A stretch of 64,000 nt of DNA from Clostridium beijerinckii HUN142 (lineage in GTDB: Bacteria; Bacillota; Clostridia; Clostridiales; Clostridiaceae), in assembly GCF_000621745.1 (NCBI RefSeq), contig NZ_JHXK01000008.1:280046-344045 (forward strand), in the 5' to 3' direction. Of this stretch, positions 1 to 7,094 are shown piece after piece. Made by a program: the position numbers and the translations under genes. Position 1 is the first letter of the stretch. Every line of letters starts with the position of its first letter. The notes beneath the pieces were generated by a model, which worked only from the letters and a program-made list of their open reading frames with translations, did not search any database and was not told where the DNA came from.

Positions 1-137
1 ATAAAAAAGAAGGCTACAATGAATATTGTAAGCCCTCTAAATTCTTTGTCCATTCCATAGAAAACACAACTAATTGCAAGCGTTAAAAATATGTATATTA
101 ACGGATTTCCTACATCTCCTATTTTTTTAGAAAACAT
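1..137 (-). CDS. Partial membrane protein of unknown function, 5' end only
   Basis: Reading frame on the minus strand that runs off the left edge. It starts at an ATG at 135-137 behind a good Shine-Dalgarno sequence (GAGGTGAG) embedded in the last codons of the P-type ATPase-like gene, so the two are translationally close and probably share a transcript. The 45 visible residues begin MFSKKIGDVGNPLIYIFLTL and contain one clear hydrophobic segment and the start of a second, so an inner-membrane protein is likely. I do not recognise the family. Its place behind the sporulation operon suggests, but does not show, forespore expression. Confidence 0.55.
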   Translation of the reverse strand, partial: MFSKKIGDVGNPLIYIFLTLAISCVFYGMDKEFRGLTIFIVAFFF

Positions 138-141
138 CAAC

Positions 142-2661
142 TCACCTCATTAATGAGTTTTGCCACTTTCTAGCTAAAATTTCAAAAATCAACAAAAATA
201 TTATTGATACCGCTAACTCTATTCCTATTATATCTCTAATTAATATTCTATTAATTAGAGCGATACTAACTATGGCCGTAATTATTATTAACAATGATAC
301 AGCAGGCATAATCAATTCATTAGAAAATTTTCTTATAGAAATGTTGATATTAAATAGTGTAGATAATAAAATACCGATTGATAATATAGTTAATGTCACT
401 ATTGTTGCTTCCTTAACATCAAGTTTATAAATTGAAATCATTGTAATTATGCTTAGAACAAATGATCTAACTATCATTTCATTAGTAGTAATATCTCGTC
501 CTTTTTTCAGTAATATTATCAATGATAATGGAATGAATAATATTCCATTTATCGTTATCACACTCCAGAAATCTAAACTTTCAGTTTGTCCTATTATGAT
601 ACATCCCATTAAAGTTAGAAGTTCTGAAAATAAAGCCATAAAATACATTTTGAATGCTCTATCTATATTTCCATCAAATACTCTTGAAAAATCTCTTATT
701 TTGAAAAATCCATCTAGATAATTTTCTTTAATATATACATCCGATACTTTTTTTACAATTGTAGATGCTTTTCCTTTGCCTATTCCTACATTCGATAAGT
801 TGAGTGCCGGGAGATCCCCTAACGTTTCGCCGGTGGTTGCAACTTTATGACCGTCTTTTATAAACAATGAAACAATCTTTGATTTAATTTCTGGATTCAC
901 TCTGCAAAAAACTCTTACTCTGCAAAGCAAATCCTTCAATTCTTGATGATTTAAAGAATCCAGTTCTATACCAGCCACTACCTGATTATTATTCCTTATT
1001 ATATTAGCCATTTTTGCGTTAGTTATAGCACTCAGCTTACTTTCTTCTGTAAATAATATTGGCACTATAGCTTTATCCTTAATTCGATTTATTGTATTTT
1101 CGAGATTTTCTTCGAGAGGATTTTCTAATCCGATTATTCCAACAAAAACCATATTGCTTTCTATATTTTCAGATCTGGAAGGTTCATAAGTAAAATTTCT
1201 ATATGCAAAACCTTCTGTTATCAATCCTTCTATAGATAAGTTCATATCAATTTCTTTTATTTTTGCTTTATATTCATCTGTAATCTCTTTCTCAATGCCC
1301 TCTATCATGATATGTGTACATTGTTCTAAAACATCATCTACGTTACCTCTAGTATTTGCTCTATATCTTTTATTAAATTTACTTACAACTGTAGAGAATC
1401 TTTTATCTGAATCCATAGGTATTTCTAAAATCTTAGAATTTCTGCTATCTATGGCAGCTTTGTAAATCTTTTTTCTAGCAGCATAACTTAAGAAAGCAAG
1501 TTCATCCAACTCACCTTTTCCACTATCATCACTTGGATTATAAATAGCACTATTACATATTAATGATATCTCAATTATCCTATCGAATGTTGTCTCTTTT
1601 ACATAAGGTTCCTCAGCTGATATCAAATTATCATTAATAAATAACTTCTTGACTATCATTTCTTTTTTACTTATTGCACCAACTTTATCTAAAAATAAAA
1701 TATTCACATCTTTAATCAAATTAAATACCGAAAAATTTATTATTTCTATATTTTCTTCCTTAAAGTTTTTAACTATATTTTTAAAAACTAACTTTGCTAT
1801 TATAGTAATCGGGAAACATCCAAGCGCAAATAAAGCTGTGCATATGTAATTCTTGTTTATATCTCGTCCTGTATATATAAAATATGATCCTATAAATATA
1901 ATTCCTAGGAAATAAATTAATAAATATTTTTCTAAAATTTTAGATATCATTGTCCCAAAATTATGTTTTCTATTACTTGCATACGTAAGCATGGTAAGCA
2001 TTCTACCCAATTGAGTGGAATTACCGGTAGATATTACTATTCCCAGTCCACTACCTGATTTTATTATAGATCCCTTAAACAATATATTTTTCATATCTGT
2101 TAGAGAAAATATATTTCCTATTATCTTACTCTCAAACTTCTCCTTATAAAACCCTTCTCCTGTTATACTCTTCTCATCTACTTTAATTTCATTGGCACTT
2201 ATTATTCTTATATCGGCTGGAACAACAGAATCTCTATTAATTTTTACTATATCCCCCATTACCAATTCTTCTGATTTTATAATTTTCTGGGCTCCATCTC
2301 TAATAACTACTGTATCCGCAGAATTAAGCCTTTCTAGAGCTCCAATTTCTTTATCTCTTTTTGTAGTATGCATTACTATTAAAATTAAATTTAATAGTAA
2401 TATTAAGCCTATTAATGCACTAAATAAATAATGTTCAAATAGAAATAAAATTATTGTAATTATTATATTTATAATTACAGCTTTTTGCTTTAAGGCACTT
2501 AGTATATGTTTATAAACCTTATTTCCACTCGGCAAATCAATCTTATTGGTCCCATATTTTAATCTTAATGCTTCACAATCATTTTCGTTAATTCCATTCT
2601 GAACATTACTATTTAGTAATTCAACTATTTGAGCCCAAGAGTTATTGCAGTATTTTTCCAA
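142..2661 (-). CDS. P-type ATPase-like membrane protein with degenerate catalytic motifs
   Basis: 839 residues with the full layout of a P2-type cation ATPase: N-terminal cation_ATPase_N-like region, two membrane helices (about 60-98), actuator domain, two helices (about 245-290), P and N domains, and several C-terminal helices. The signature motifs are altered. TGES reads TGEG (167-170). The phosphorylation motif DKTGT reads DKVGA; the aspartate is kept at D325. The membrane PEGLP motif reads FPITI (P284). TGDGVND reads TGETLGD (610-616). The N-domain KGAPE region reads TRGN. An ordinary calcium or magnesium pump would keep all of these. The gene follows spoVAE in the same direction after a gap of about 250 bases. 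The frame is intact over its full length, so it is maintained rather than decaying. Family membership is sure; pump activity is doubtful. Confidence 0.8.
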   Translation of the reverse strand: MEKYCNNSWAQIVELLNSNVQNGINENDCEALRLKYGTNKIDLPSGNKVYKHILSALKQKAVIINIIITIILFLFEHYLFSALIGLILLLNLILIVMHTTKRDKEIGALERLNSADTVVIRDGAQKIIKSEELVMGDIVKINRDSVVPADIRIISANEIKVDEKSITGEGFYKEKFESKIIGNIFSLTDMKNILFKGSIIKSGSGLGIVISTGNSTQLGRMLTMLTYASNRKHNFGTMISKILEKYLLIYFLGIIFIGSYFIYTGRDINKNYICTALFALGCFPITIIAKLVFKNIVKNFKEENIEIINFSVFNLIKDVNILFLDKVGAISKKEMIVKKLFINDNLISAEEPYVKETTFDRIIEISLICNSAIYNPSDDSGKGELDELAFLSYAARKKIYKAAIDSRNSKILEIPMDSDKRFSTVVSKFNKRYRANTRGNVDDVLEQCTHIMIEGIEKEITDEYKAKIKEIDMNLSIEGLITEGFAYRNFTYEPSRSENIESNMVFVGIIGLENPLEENLENTINRIKDKAIVPILFTEESKLSAITNAKMANIIRNNNQVVAGIELDSLNHQELKDLLCRVRVFCRVNPEIKSKIVSLFIKDGHKVATTGETLGDLPALNLSNVGIGKGKASTIVKKVSDVYIKENYLDGFFKIRDFSRVFDGNIDRAFKMYFMALFSELLTLMGCIIIGQTESLDFWSVITINGILFIPLSLIILLKKGRDITTNEMIVRSFVLSIITMISIYKLDVKEATIVTLTILSIGILLSTLFNINISIRKFSNELIMPAVSLLIIITAIVSIALINRILIRDIIGIELAVSIIFLLIFEILARKWQNSLMR

Positions 2662-2907
2662 AAAAACCCCACCATTCTAATTACTTCTTTAATAACTTCT
2701 TTAATAACTTCTTTATTATACTATATTTTTCATTCTTATATATTTACATTCATTTATAGTATAATTATACGTTCAAAGACATTAAAAGGCAAAACTTTAA
2801 TATCTTATATATTTTTTTCGATATGTATTTATAAAAGTTAATTTTATTTACGCTAGGTTCTATTATATAATCTGCATTGGGCTCAATTATTTTTTATATA
2901 AACTTGC

Positions 2908-3264
2908 TTATTTTTTTGTTTTTGGATTAAAGATTAGTGCCATAAGATATCCAAAAAATATTGATGCTGTAATTCCTGCTGCCGCTCCTTTAATTCCTCC
3001 TGTAAAAGCTCCTATCAATCCTGTTTCCTTTACTTCCTTTATTGTAGCTTTAGCTAACGCATTCCCAAAGCTCGGCAATGGAACTGTTGCACCCGCTCCG
3101 CCGATTGAAATCAATTTATCATACCATCCAAAAGCACCTACTACAGCTCCAAGTACAACAAATACTACTAGTATTCTCCCTGGAGTCAATTTTGTAACAT
3201 CTATTAGTATTTGACCTATAACACAAATAATGCCCCCAATTATGAATGCACTTATATAATTCAT
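2908..3264 (-). CDS. spoVAE: Stage V sporulation protein AE (dipicolinate channel subunit)
   Basis: 118-residue, four-helix membrane protein with the SpoVAE pattern: an N-terminal IGGxICVIGQ helix, a central GGAGATVPLPSFGNAL loop and a GAFTGGIKGAAAG segment. With SpoVAC and SpoVAD it belongs to the spore membrane machinery that moves dipicolinic acid and calcium into the forespore and releases them at germination. It shares the glycine-rich VPLPSFGNA/VPITGFSNA motif with SpoVAC, a known paralogy within the family. ATG start with AGGA upstream. It ends the spoVACDE set; clostridia usually carry only these three spoVA genes. Confidence 0.93.
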   Translation of the reverse strand: MNYISAFIIGGIICVIGQILIDVTKLTPGRILVVFVVLGAVVGAFGWYDKLISIGGAGATVPLPSFGNALAKATIKEVKETGLIGAFTGGIKGAAAGITASIFFGYLMALIFNPKTKK

Positions 3265-3337
3265 TCAATTTTCATTCCTTTCAAACAAAAGATTTTTTGC
3301 GAATCGATATCTTATTTATAAGAATCTTTCTTTTCGC

Positions 3338-4363
3338 TTAATTTGAATTCATTTCAATAGCAACTGCATGGGCTATTCCCGGAATTGTCTCGCCTTGAAG
3401 AGAAGATGTAGTGCTCATAAGTGCACCTGTTGAAACTAACAATACTTTTTTAATTTCTTTTTTCACAAGTCTCTTGTATAAATAACCTGTAAAAACAACT
3501 GCTGAACATCCACATCCACTTCCGCCTGACTGTGTATTTTGCTTTTCATTATCAAATATAATTTCACCACAATCTATATGTTGATTTCTAATGTTATATC
3601 CGAAGTCTTCAATTAATTTATCAGCAAGTTCCTTGCCTATTACACCTAAATCTCCTGTAGCTATAACATCATAATCTTCTGGTTTTCTTCCTGTATCCTT
3701 AAAATGACTTACAATCGTATCAGCCGCCGCTGGTGCCATAGCTGCTCCCATATTATTAGCATCTTTTTGTCCATAATCTTTAACTTTTCCAGTTGTCACA
3801 TATGTTATTTCAGGATAATTTCCCTCATGTCCTAAGACTAACGCTCCTGATCCTGTTACTGTCCACTGAGCTGTTGCTGGTCTCTGGGACCCATATTCAA
3901 GTGGAAATCTAAATTGCCTTTCAGCTGAACTAAAATGTGAAGATGTCGCTGCAACTACATATTCGGCAAATCCTCCATCCATAATTATTGATGCTAAACT
4001 CAAAGATTCGGACATGGTAGAACACGCGCCATATAATCCAAAAAATGGAATACTAAATTCTCTAGCAGCAAAGCTCGACGAGATAATTTGATTTAATAAG
4101 TCTCCTGAAAATAAATAATCCACATCTGTTTCTTTAATGTTACCTTTTTTTAAAGCTTGTGATATAGCCGTAAACATCATCTCGCTTTCAGCCTTTTCAA
4201 AGCTTTCTTTTCCTAAGGTGTCATCATTTAATATCTCATCAAAATATTCTCCTAGTGGTCCTTGCCCCTCTTTAGGACCCACAATGGAATGTGTTGATAT
4301 TATTTTAGGTGGATTATCCAATTTTACAGTTTGGCTTCCTATCTTCTTATTCTTCATTTGCAA
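3338..4363 (-). CDS. spoVAD: Stage V sporulation protein AD
   Basis: About 341 residues with a thiolase/ketoacyl-synthase-like fold; the SpoVAD family is usually about 338. Motifs include the SIVGPKEGQGPLG N-terminus, FGLYGACSTMSESL around the pseudo-catalytic cysteine, and the C-terminal SGGSGCGCSAVVF glycine/cysteine run. SpoVAD is the soluble inner-membrane-associated protein that binds dipicolinic acid. The longest frame begins at an ATG at 4399 with no ribosome site. A TTG at 4361-4363 sits 7 bases after GGAG and gives MQMKNKKIGSQ, so I use it. An ATG two codons later (4357) is the alternative. Lies between spoVAC and spoVAE in one operon. Confidence 0.92.
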   Translation of the reverse strand: MQMKNKKIGSQTVKLDNPPKIISTHSIVGPKEGQGPLGEYFDEILNDDTLGKESFEKAESEMMFTAISQALKKGNIKETDVDYLFSGDLLNQIISSSFAAREFSIPFFGLYGACSTMSESLSLASIIMDGGFAEYVVAATSSHFSSAERQFRFPLEYGSQRPATAQWTVTGSGALVLGHEGNYPEITYVTTGKVKDYGQKDANNMGAAMAPAAADTIVSHFKDTGRKPEDYDVIATGDLGVIGKELADKLIEDFGYNIRNQHIDCGEIIFDNEKQNTQSGGSGCGCSAVVFTGYLYKRLVKKEIKKVLLVSTGALMSTTSSLQGETIPGIAHAVAIEMNSN

Positions 4364-4474
4364 ATTAATCACTCCTATACATTTTTGAGTTAAAAGCAAC
4401 TTGATCGCTTATCAATAAAATATATAACCCCAATTTTCAATTGTAATTCCTTTTTCAATTTAAATTTTTTTAAT

Positions 4475-4942
4475 TTAAATTATTGTAATTATATAATAAA
4501 TTATTCCTATTATTACTGACGTACCAATACCATATACTAATACTGGCCCTGCAATTGTAAACATCTTGGCTGCAACTCCAAATATAAATCCTTCCTTTTT
4601 AAATTCTATTGCTGGCGAAACTACAGCATTAGAAAACCCAGTTATCGGAACAACAGTACCAGCTCCACCAAAATTGGCTAATTTGGCATATATTCCTGTA
4701 CCTGTTAATAGTGCGCCTAAAAATACCATTATAATTGGAACCAAATTCATTATTTGTTCTTCTGCAATTCCAAATCCTGCTGCAATATTATAAATTAATT
4801 GACCTACATCGCAAATTAATCCTCCGACTAAAAAAGCTTTCAAACAATCTTTAAGTATCTTAGATTTTGGGACAGCTTCATTGGCCATAGCATTATATTT
4901 TTGCTTTATATTTTCTTCACTCACTTCTTTATTATTAGTCAA
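4475..4942 (-). CDS. spoVAC: Stage V sporulation protein AC
   Basis: About 155-residue integral membrane protein with the SpoVAC pattern: a basic N-terminal segment, FLVGGLICDVGQ in the first helix, the VPITGFSNAVVSPAIEFKKEG loop, and a C-terminal helix. SpoVAC is the mechanosensitive component of the dipicolinate channel. The longest frame starts at a GTG at 4951, only one base after GGAG, which is too close. A TTG at 4940-4942 lies about 8-10 bases after the same site and gives MTNNKEVSEENIKQKYN, so it is the better start. First spoVA gene after sigF, with a gap of about 200 bases that could hold its own promoter; I could not define one. Confidence 0.92.
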   Translation of the reverse strand: MTNNKEVSEENIKQKYNAMANEAVPKSKILKDCLKAFLVGGLICDVGQLIYNIAAGFGIAEEQIMNLVPIIMVFLGALLTGTGIYAKLANFGGAGTVVPITGFSNAVVSPAIEFKKEGFIFGVAAKMFTIAGPVLVYGIGTSVIIGIIYYIITII

Positions 4943-5144
4943 GATGATCACTCTCCTTTTTTACCTGTATATCTATCATTTGCAAAATTATTAAGATTAA
5001 TCGTGTTATTTTTTGGCATATATTTTATGTAAAAAAATAGAATACATATTTGTCCTAATTTAATTAAAAATTTTACAAATATATATTCCATAATAATATT
5101 TTTTATATCTATCATTTTTCTTACCAATGTATGATTAACAAATT

Positions 5145-5900
5145 TTATTCTTCTAATTTCTTCCTCATTTCAGATAAAACCTTCTTTTCAATCCTCGATA
5201 CCTGAACTTGACTTATACCTAACATTTTAGCTACTTGAACTTGTGTTTTATCTTTAAAATAACGTAACATTATAATCTGTTTAGCTTTATTATCTAAACT
5301 ATTTAGAGCTTCTTTAAGAGCTATCTTTTCAATAAGATTTTCATCATCTGCACTTTTCTCGCTTAATTTATCTATTAAAAGAACTGGAGCTCCATCATCC
5401 TGGTGTATTGTATCATATAAATATTGCAAGCTATTAGAAGATTCAATTGCAAATAAAATCTCCTCCTTATCAACATTTGCATACTCTGCAAGTTCTTCTA
5501 TAGTAGGTGATCTCTTAAGCTTCTTTGTTAAAACCTCCTTTTGAAAGTGTATCTTTCTAGCAAGACTTTTAACGTTACGACTTACTTTTATCATTCCATC
5601 ATCTCTTAAGAATCTTTTTATTTCTCCTATAATCATAGGAACTGCATAAGTAGAGAACTTAACGTTATAAGTCAAGTCGAAATTGTTAATCGCTTTAACT
5701 AACCCAATAGATCCTATTTGAAATATATCTTCATAATCATATCCTCTATTTAGAAATTTCTTACTTATAGATGACACTAATGGCAAATTCATTGCTATTA
5801 ATTCATTCATAGCATCAGTATCGCCACTTCTTGCTAGAGCTAATAGCTTTGGATTCTTATCATAATTATAATCCTCTCGTCTTAAATCCTCTTTTTCCAT
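5145..5900 (-). CDS. sigF: RNA polymerase sporulation sigma factor F
   Basis: 251 residues with sigma-70 regions 2, 3 and 4 in order. Region 2 has the ISKKFLNRGYDYEDIFQIG core. Region 3 begins after FLRDDGMIKVSR. Region 4 ends with the helix-turn-helix TQVQVAKMLGISQVQVSRIE. This is the first forespore-specific sigma factor, held inactive by SpoIIAB until SpoIIAA is dephosphorylated. ATG start 8 bases after GGTG. It follows spoIIAB by 10 bases in the classic spoIIAA-spoIIAB-sigF (spoIIAC) order. Confidence 0.97.
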   Translation of the reverse strand: MEKEDLRREDYNYDKNPKLLALARSGDTDAMNELIAMNLPLVSSISKKFLNRGYDYEDIFQIGSIGLVKAINNFDLTYNVKFSTYAVPMIIGEIKRFLRDDGMIKVSRNVKSLARKIHFQKEVLTKKLKRSPTIEELAEYANVDKEEILFAIESSNSLQYLYDTIHQDDGAPVLLIDKLSEKSADDENLIEKIALKEALNSLDNKAKQIIMLRYFKDKTQVQVAKMLGISQVQVSRIEKKVLSEMRKKLEE

Positions 5901-5910
5901 CTTATTTCAC

Positions 5911-6342
5911 CTAACTTACCACGTCAAATTTCTTCTTAATTACCACCTTTGTACCAATCCCTTTTTCACTGTCAACCTCTAGCGCATCCATAAATGTTTC
6001 CATTACAGTAAAACCCATACCTGATCTTTCTAAATCTGGTCTTGATGTATATAATGGTTCCATCGCTTGCTCTATATTATCAATTCCAATTCCCTTATCT
6101 ATAATTGCTATAGTTACCTGATTTTCATTAATTTCTGCTTCAATTCTAACTAATCCATCTTCTCTATTTTCATATCCATGTATTATAGAATTGGTAACGG
6201 CCTCAGATACTGCTGTTTTTACATCATTTATTTCATCAATTGTTGGATCTAATTGAGCAACAAAAGCTGCAACCGCAACTCTTGCAAAAGCTTCATTTTT
6301 AGATTTGCTTACAAATTCTATGCTCATTTTATTGTCAGACAT
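5911..6342 (-). CDS. spoIIAB: Anti-sigma F factor / serine kinase SpoIIAB
   Basis: 143-residue GHKL-fold protein kinase and anti-sigma factor. Visible motifs are the N-box ([14 protein letters not shown]), the G1 box (IDKGIGIDN) and the G2 region ([15 protein letters not shown]). It phosphorylates SpoIIAA on serine and sequesters sigma-F with ATP. The longest frame starts at 6366, but a strong GGAGGGG lies just before the ATG at 6340-6342 ([10 protein letters not shown]), which matches the family N-terminus and gives the usual length of about 145 residues. It begins 14 bases after spoIIAA ends. Confidence 0.96.
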   Translation of the reverse strand: MSDNKMSIEFVSKSKNEAFARVAVAAFVAQLDPTIDEINDVKTAVSEAVTNSIIHGYENREDGLVRIEAEINENQVTIAIIDKGIGIDNIEQAMEPLYTSRPDLERSGMGFTVMETFMDALEVDSEKGIGTKVVIKKKFDVVS

Positions 6343-6356
6343 GATAACCCCTCCAT

Positions 6357-6692
6357 CTAAATGCACCTTACTGCTTCATCTACAGTATTATAATTTTTAA
6401 TTAACTTGTACAATCCCGCCAGCTCAAAGATTCTATTTACATTCTTGTTGGGTTCTGCAATACAAAGCATCCCCCCTTTATTCGATAGTTTTTTATATCT
6501 ACCTAAAACAGCTCCGATTCCTGAACTATCCATAAAAGTAACACCTGAAAAATTTAAAATAACCTTTTCTATATTATCTCTATCTATTCTATCATCAATT
6601 TTTACTCTAACTTCCTCTGCACTATTGTGATCTAGTTCACCACTAAGAGTAGTTATTAGAATATTTCCTTGTTTCTCAAATTTTAAATACAT
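6357..6692 (-). CDS. spoIIAA: Anti-anti-sigma F factor SpoIIAA
   Basis: 111-residue STAS-domain protein with the phosphorylatable serine in the [15 protein letters not shown] motif. Dephosphorylated SpoIIAA binds SpoIIAB and frees sigma-F. First gene of the operon. The ATG at 6690-6692 is the only start that gives the usual N-terminus, yet the 12 bases just before it contain no Shine-Dalgarno sequence. The nearest strong one (GGAGGT) is about 70 bases upstream, on the far side of an inverted repeat (see the separate leader feature). STAS identity is firm. Confidence 0.95.
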   Translation of the reverse strand: MYLKFEKQGNILITTLSGELDHNSAEEVRVKIDDRIDRDNIEKVILNFSGVTFMDSSGIGAVLGRYKKLSNKGGMLCIAEPNKNVNRIFELAGLYKLIKNYNTVDEAVRCI

Positions 6693-6700
6693 ATTAATTA

Positions 6701-6766
6701 AGAATATCTCACAATATAGTTTTAAACTTATATATTTAAGTTTTAAGATATTCTACATTCACCTCC
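6701..6766 (-). promoter_or_regulatory. spoIIAA leader: strong Shine-Dalgarno separated from the start by a hairpin
   Basis: Read on the minus strand, GGAGGT (6761-6766) is followed by ATG TAG (a start directly followed by a stop, 6753-6758). Then comes a perfect 9-base inverted repeat, AGATATTCT/AGAATATCT on the plus strand (6746-6754 and 6701-6709), with an inner 7-base stem (6724-6730 with 6737-6743), and then the spoIIAA ATG at 6692. If the hairpin forms, the purine-rich site comes to within about 15 unpaired bases of the ATG. The repeats are seen directly; the bridging role is inference. Confidence 0.5.
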
Positions 6767-6795
6767 TCTTTTATCTCATTTCACCTTTTACCATA

Positions 6796-6824
6796 TTTTA
6801 ACATACTATTTTATTCAACGTCAA
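6796..6824 (-). promoter_or_regulatory. Candidate spoIIA promoter, sigma-A-like
   Basis: TTGACG (6819-6824), a 17-base spacer, then TTAAAA (6796-6801) on the minus strand, about 100 bases upstream of spoIIAA. In Bacillus this operon is read by sigma-H; I could not pick out a convincing sigma-H site here, so this call is tentative. Confidence 0.35.
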
Positions 6825-6977
6825 ACTATTTATTACATTTTTTTCTATTTATTATAACTCATAATTTTAATTATTAACTTTTCCTCTATAAATAATGATA
6901 TATACAATATAAAAATCAATACTCAACTAAAGCAGATAATTCCAAATGTTAGGTGAATAAATTTTTATTTAATATAT

Positions 6978-7038
6978 AAAAAATAGAAGATAATCATGAT
7001 ATATTCATATAAATATATACCATACAATTATCTTCTAT
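6978..7038 (-). terminator. Rho-independent terminator after the Lon-like protease
   Basis: Perfect 12-base inverted repeat ATAGAAGATAAT / ATTATCTTCTAT (6983-6994 and 7027-7038) with a further AT-rich inner pairing. On the minus strand it is followed by a run of T (TTTTTTATAT). It lies directly after the stop of the protease gene. Confidence 0.75.
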
Positions 7039-7094
7039 CTTTATTGGCTTATCGTTTGTAAGCTAAATAATAAATATATATTGGATTTATTTAG

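Noticed and set aside
449..2841. Plus-strand open frames opposite the P-type ATPase-like gene
   Set aside because: They are antisense shadows in AT-rich sequence with no ribosome sites and no family resemblance. The same holds for the other opposite-strand frames across the window.
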